A DNA stretch of 64,000 nt from Clostridium paridis (GTDB lineage Bacteria > Bacillota > Clostridia > Clostridiales > Clostridiaceae). Location of the stretch: positions 1,034,555 through 1,098,554 of the forward strand of contig NZ_JAESWA010000022.1 of the NCBI RefSeq assembly GCF_016765615.1, in the 5' to 3' direction. The translations under genes and the position numbers were made by a program. Of the stretch, positions 60,217 to 64,000 are shown one piece after another (the stretch's first letter is position 1; every line of letters begins with the position of its first letter). Below the pieces are notes generated by a model. It was not told the origin of the DNA. It did no database searches and was given only the letters and a program-made list of their open reading frames with translations.

Positions 60217-61623
60217 TTAATCTCTAAAGGCAGTAGGAAGCATTATTACTACCTCTGTTCCAACTGATAACTCGCTATATATCTCTAAGCTTCCTCCATG
60301 TTGTGAAATAATTTCATCACAAATAGATAATCCAATTCCATTTTGAGATCTTGAATTTTTTCCTTTAACGAATTTTTCCTTAATCTTAGGTAATATATCC
60401 TCTTCAATTCCGCACCCATTATCTTTAAGTTTGATTAGAATTTGACTACTATTCTTTTCCTTACTTATTGATAATTCTACTCTTCCGCCAGGCTCAGTAA
60501 AATTAAAAGCATTGTCTATTATATTAATAAAAACTTGCTTCATTCTATCTCCATCTGCCCATATTTCCGGAAGACTTTCTTGTATATTAATTATGAACTC
60601 TATGTTATCTCTATTGGCTCTAGGTGTCATATATATTCCAATATAATCTACTATATCTTTTATGGATATCATTTCTTTTTTAAGAGCTATTTTCCCAGAA
60701 ATGAGCCTTGAGAAATCTAGTAACTCTTCAACCATATTGGATAGACGTTCTGTTTCTTTTTCTATAATTCCCAATCCCATCTTTAAAACTTCTTCATCAG
60801 AATAATCACCATTTATGGTAATCACCCATCCTTTTATTGCAGTTAACGGAGTTCTAAGCTCATGTGACACTGAAGATATAAAATCATTTTTTAGTTTTTC
60901 TCTTTTAGATAATTCTTCAGCCATATAATTAAGTGTTGAAGATAGTTTTCCAATCTCATCTTGAGAATTATTAAGACTCCTTATATTTAAATCTCCTGAT
61001 GCCATAGTTTCAGCAACAGTAGTTAACTCTTTAATTGGATTAATTATTCCTTTTGCTAAAATTAAACTAATAATTGCTCCTATTGCTAGTACGATTAATG
61101 AAATAGTTATAAAAAATATTGCAATTCCTTTTATTGAGTTATTTACTTCCTTAAGAGATATGACGTACCTAAGTACACCTTTAATCTCTCCTGAAGATTT
61201 AAGTGGATAAGATATCGCCATCACTTCATCATCATAATAACTTACTTTTCCTATCCATCTTTCATAATCCCCTTTAGCAGCCTTTTTAACATCTGAAGTA
61301 TCTATAACATTCTTATCTTTTACTCCCATAGAATCCATAAGAAGTTTACCATTCGTATCTAATATTTGTACTTCAGCATTACTTTCACTCCAAAAAACAT
61401 CAATATTGTTATATATATTTTCTTCAAGAGATGTATAAGAGAAATATTTATTATAAAAATCAGCTGATGTTTTTATTTCACTCTTTAGTACCTGTTCAGT
61501 GCTATCATAATAGTATCTTTTTATATAATTTATCATTAGAATATTTAAGATCAAAACTATAAAAAATATAACCAAAATGAAGTATTTAACCATTTTGGTT
61601 CTAACACTTTTATTCATGTACAT
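60217..61623 (-). CDS. Sensor histidine kinase
   Basis: The 468-residue kinase has a membrane helix at about 12-32, an outer sensing domain to about 160, a second helix at about 165-190, a HAMP linker (KGIINPIKELTTVAETMASG), the dimer domain with His254 in SSVSHELRTPLTAIKG, and the ATPase domain with INIIDNAFNFTEPG, LKDNGCGIEED and SQNGIGLSICDEI. The ATG at 61623 has GAAGGA upstream and begins 2 bp after the response regulator stop; an earlier in-frame ATG would overlap that gene. Signal unknown. Confidence 0.93.
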   Translation of the reverse strand: MYMNKSVRTKMVKYFILVIFFIVLILNILMINYIKRYYYDSTEQVLKSEIKTSADFYNKYFSYTSLEENIYNNIDVFWSESNAEVQILDTNGKLLMDSMGVKDKNVIDTSDVKKAAKGDYERWIGKVSYYDDEVMAISYPLKSSGEIKGVLRYVISLKEVNNSIKGIAIFFITISLIVLAIGAIISLILAKGIINPIKELTTVAETMASGDLNIRSLNNSQDEIGKLSSTLNYMAEELSKREKLKNDFISSVSHELRTPLTAIKGWVITINGDYSDEEVLKMGLGIIEKETERLSNMVEELLDFSRLISGKIALKKEMISIKDIVDYIGIYMTPRANRDNIEFIINIQESLPEIWADGDRMKQVFINIIDNAFNFTEPGGRVELSISKEKNSSQILIKLKDNGCGIEEDILPKIKEKFVKGKNSRSQNGIGLSICDEIISQHGGSLEIYSELSVGTEVVIMLPTAFRD

Positions 61624-61625
61624 TT

Positions 61626-62306
61626 TTATTCCTTCCATCTATACCCCGTTCCCCAGACTGTCTCTATATGATCTGGAACTGAAGGATTGTCTTCAATCTT
61701 TGATCTAAGTCTTCTTATGTTAACATCAACTATTTTTGAATCACCAAAAAAGTTATAATCCCATACTAAATTCAATAATTCATCTCTTGTAAATGCCTTT
61801 CCTGGATTCTCCATAAAAATCTTAAGCATCATATACTCCTTTGGAGTTAAATCGATTTCCACATTATTCTTATATACTTTTTGTGAATAGACATCTATAA
61901 GGAATTCACCACTTTCAATCTTATCTGTATCTTTATCTTCAATATCCAATCTTCTTAATAGAGATTTTACTCTCAATGTTAACTCAATTGGATTAAATGG
62001 TTTCACAACATAGTCATCTGCCCCATATTCTAGTCCCATAATTTTATCTATGTCCTGTCCCTTGGCAGTAAGCATTATTATTCCCATTTTAGGATGTTCT
62101 TTTCTTAACACTTCACATACTTTATATCCATCTATACCTGGAAGCATTAAATCTAGAAGTGTTACATCAGGTTTTTCGAGTAACGCCTTTTGTATTCCTT
62201 CCTCTCCATTTGCAGCTTCGATAACTTCAAAATCATTTCTCTTAAAGTTTATATTTAAAAAACCTCTTATGCTATCTTCGTCTTCAACAATCAGTATCTT
62301 ATACAT
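61626..62306 (-). CDS. OmpR-family response regulator
   Basis: The 226-residue regulator has a receiver domain with phospho-acceptor Asp52 (DVTLLDLMLPGIDGY), the Thr of IIMLTAKGQD and the Lys of VVKPFNPIEL. A winged-helix DNA-binding domain follows (DLTPKEYMMLKIFMENPGKA, KIVDVNIRRLRSKIEDNP, VWGTGYRWKE). It is the first gene of a three-gene operon with the kinase and the membrane accessory protein. GAGGTGAAATA precedes the ATG. Confidence 0.95.
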   Translation of the reverse strand: MYKILIVEDEDSIRGFLNINFKRNDFEVIEAANGEEGIQKALLEKPDVTLLDLMLPGIDGYKVCEVLRKEHPKMGIIMLTAKGQDIDKIMGLEYGADDYVVKPFNPIELTLRVKSLLRRLDIEDKDTDKIESGEFLIDVYSQKVYKNNVEIDLTPKEYMMLKIFMENPGKAFTRDELLNLVWDYNFFGDSKIVDVNIRRLRSKIEDNPSVPDHIETVWGTGYRWKE

Positions 62307-62336
62307 TATTTCACCTCAAAAAAAGTAATAGTAAAA

Positions 62337-62358
62337 TAGAGAAGTATCTACTTCTCTA
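62337..62358 (-). terminator. Terminator of the polysaccharide deacetylase gene
   Basis: TAGAGAAGTA and TACTTCTCTA form a 10-bp arm pair with only TC between, so the real loop is a few bases larger. It is followed on the minus strand by TTTTACTATTACTTTTTTTG. Confidence 0.75.
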
Positions 62359-62389
62359 TAAATTATACCATGTTTTCATAAAGTTAATC

Positions 62390-63316
62390 TTATTTTATTG
62401 TATCAAATTGGTATCCTTCTCTTCTCAAATCATCTATTATTTCTGGTAGGACGTTAGCTGTTTCCTCTTTACCATAAGAATCATGCATTAATATAACCAG
62501 ATCATTATCTTTTTTAACTAAATTTTGAGTATCTTTGAATTTCTTAAAAAGTCCATCTTTTGTCTTTTTCTTGCTTTCTGCATCACCAATAATGCAGTTC
62601 CAATCAATATAATAAAACCCTTTAGAAAGAAGCTGATTGTCCACTTCATCTTCTCCTTTCCATGACATATGTCCACCTGGATATCTTATTGCTTTGGGAA
62701 TATATTTTTCCCCTAAAATAGAATTTATAGAGTTATTTGTTCTATCTATTTCCTGCATGAAAGCATCTGTATCCACTACTCCACGTGGATATAAAACATT
62801 AAATTTATGTGTATATGTATGATTACCTATAGAATTACCTTCCTCTACTATTCTCTTTAGCATTTTCTTTGATCCTTCTGATTTATCAATAAGTTCCCCT
62901 AATACAAAAAATGTGGCTTTTATATTGTTTTGCTTTAATATATCTAGTATCTTAGGTGTAACAGTTGTAGAAGGACCATCATCAAATGTAAGATACGCTA
63001 CTTTTCTATCTTTATGTAAATTTGTATGATTTATTAACATATTATGTACGCCTATTACATTACTTCCTTCTTTTTCTTTTGATATATCTTCTACATGTTG
63101 TTTATCTTCTTCAGTTATATTGGGTACTTGATTATCTTTTTCCGCATCAATTGCTGATATTACCTTTTGTTGTTTGTTACCTATTGCTGATGTTTTTATT
63201 GTTTCACTCCTACTATTTAATACTTTATAAAATATAATCGCAGATAAACTACTTACTATAACTGTACTAACTAATAATTTAAAAAATAAAGTTACTCTCC
63301 AACCTCTCTTCTTCAT
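62390..63316 (-). CDS. Membrane-anchored polysaccharide deacetylase
   Basis: The 308-residue protein has an N-terminal signal/anchor helix (residues 10-30), a polar linker, and a NodB-type carbohydrate esterase 4 domain: VAYLTFDDGPSTTVTP (Asp112, Asp113), the metal-binding His166 and His170 in GNHTYTHKF, IRYPGGHMSW and VILMHDSYGKEET. It should remove acetyl groups from peptidoglycan amino sugars, on the vegetative wall or in spore cortex (PdaA-like). The gene does not distinguish these. Single-gene transcript followed by a terminator. Confidence 0.88.
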   Translation of the reverse strand: MKKRGWRVTLFFKLLVSTVIVSSLSAIIFYKVLNSRSETIKTSAIGNKQQKVISAIDAEKDNQVPNITEEDKQHVEDISKEKEGSNVIGVHNMLINHTNLHKDRKVAYLTFDDGPSTTVTPKILDILKQNNIKATFFVLGELIDKSEGSKKMLKRIVEEGNSIGNHTYTHKFNVLYPRGVVDTDAFMQEIDRTNNSINSILGEKYIPKAIRYPGGHMSWKGEDEVDNQLLSKGFYYIDWNCIIGDAESKKKTKDGLFKKFKDTQNLVKKDNDLVILMHDSYGKEETANVLPEIIDDLRREGYQFDTIK

Positions 63317-63486
63317 AATACTCCCCCTATATATATATTATTATTATCGTACAAACACAGTGTAACAAATATATTAATTTGTATTACAAATTAATTAATT
63401 TAAATCCCACATATATAAGAGAAGTTTTTGAAAAATCTTTTCTATCTATTGCTCACCTTTTTTATAATAAATTTTTGAAAATAAAA

Positions 63487-63508
63487 AAATTCAGCTTTCG
63501 CTGAATTT
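63487..63508 (-). terminator. Terminator of the rRNA operon
   Basis: AAATTCAGC pairs with GCTGAATTT around TTTC; the minus-strand side runs into T7. It lies 22 bp after the tRNA-Asn 3' end. The spacer from 63317 holds no other feature. Confidence 0.92.
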
Positions 63509-63529
63509 AGTTACTACTTATTTAAATTA

Positions 63530-63604
<75 letters not shown>

Positions 63605-63610
63605 ACAAGA

Positions 63611-63726
63611 ATTGGCGATTCCCTACTCTCCCACACAGTCTCCCGTGCAGTACCATCGGCATCTCAAAGCTTAACCGTCCTGTTCGAAATGGGAAGGGGT
63701 GTTACCTTTGTATCATCATCACCAAT
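63611..63726 (-). rRNA. rrf: 5S ribosomal RNA
   Basis: On the minus strand it runs from ATTGGTGATGATGATACAA to GGAATCGCCAAT, about 116 nt, with the conserved CCCATTTCGAACAG loop and TAAGC segment. Terminal helix ATTGG/CCAAT closes it. Exact ends may differ by a few bases. Confidence 0.95.
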
Positions 63727-63975
63727 TACTTCTAAAATTGCTACCTCCTTCGTATTACTTCGTCACCGTCGTCATTCCGGTGCTCACATAGCTTATAGTA
63801 TGCTGCGCTCCTCATTTCCTAGGTTCCGCGTACTACTCGGATCTATCAATTTTATTGTGAATTTACTCTTATGTGAATAAATCCTTTTGTGAATTAACTC
63901 TTATCGAATTAATTATTTGTTGAAAAAACTTTATGTTCTTTCAAAATTGCACACAATATCCAGTTGTTTTTATTT
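63727..63975 (-). other. 23S-5S spacer with short direct repeats
   Basis: The 249-bp spacer has no gene. It contains a stretch near 63745-63842 that is richer in G+C than the surrounding spacers. TTGTGAATTTACTCTTAT (63855-63872) is repeated with one change at 63887-63904, a 32-bp period. These likely serve rRNA processing. Confidence 0.6.
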
Positions 63976-64000
63976 GGTCAAGCCCTCGATCTATTAGTAT
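63976..64000 (-). rRNA. rrl: 23S ribosomal RNA, 3' end only
   Basis: On the minus strand the last bases read ATACTAATAGATCGAGGGCT followed by TGACC, the conserved 3' end of 23S rRNA. The rest of the gene lies beyond the window. Confidence 0.93.

Noticed and set aside
63855..63904. Direct repeat in the 23S-5S spacer as a regulatory or mobile element
   Set aside because: Short 18-bp repeat inside an rRNA spacer is more simply explained by rRNA processing signals.

Overview
The window is AT-rich (low-GC) DNA from a spore-forming Firmicute. It is almost certainly a Clostridium of the sensu stricto group. Reasons: spore genes (spoIIR, yabG, sipL, CotS-type kinases, two SPOCS-domain proteins), strong GGAGG ribosome sites, A+T-rich spacers and clostridial gene order (rpiB-phosphatase-Sua5, prfA-prmC-tdk, spoIIR-ispE). 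The species cannot be fixed from sequence alone. There is no sign of a prophage, plasmid, CRISPR array or insertion sequence.

Layout. 1-17 kb is mostly minus-strand housekeeping: upp, rpiB, arginine/tyrosine phosphatase, Sua5, prfA, a DUF1385-PrmC fusion, tdk, rho, pyrG, YwiB-like protein, spoIIR and ispE, with rpmE and a UgtP-like glycolipid synthase on plus. 14.5-21.5 kb joins cyanophycin synthetase and cyanophycinase to sporulation genes (sipL, veg, yabG). A candidate small RNA with its own promoter and terminator lies between veg and sipL. 21.7-30.5 kb is a spore-coat island: CotS-like kinases (one a pseudokinase) alternate with two paralogous GT4 glycosyltransferases. Inside it sits a LexA-box-controlled radical-SAM/DUF4130 DNA-repair operon.

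32.7-38.3 kb carries ndh2-eetA-eetB-dmkB plus an FMN-binding lipoprotein, the core of a flavin-based extracellular electron transfer locus of the Listeria type. 38.4-40 kb holds two divergent SPOCS-type genes with sigma-K-like promoters. 40-47.4 kb is a PTS cluster (EIIA, EIIB, EIIC, MupG-like 6-phospho-muramidase, amino-sugar kinase) with a LevR-like sigma-54 activator. Two near-consensus -24/-12 promoters and matching upstream palindromes show how the regulator and its targets are wired; the likely substrate is a cell-wall disaccharide.

47.6-63.3 kb holds envelope and regulatory genes: HtrA protease, a hydrolase-fold protein lacking its nucleophile, tsaD, a RusA-like nuclease, an SGNH hydrolase, a flavoprotein, a lipid kinase with a LytS/LytR-like pair, LTA synthase, an OmpR/HK pair with a membrane accessory protein, and a polysaccharide deacetylase. 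The right edge enters an rRNA operon on minus: 23S 3' end, 5S, tRNA-Asn, terminator.

A roughly 70-bp element with terminal inverted repeats occurs five times in spacers (2.8, 28.1, 52.7, 53.9 and 54.2 kb). It is the main unannotated repeat family. Two of its copies flank a small gene whose start is separated from its body by an A8 frameshift.
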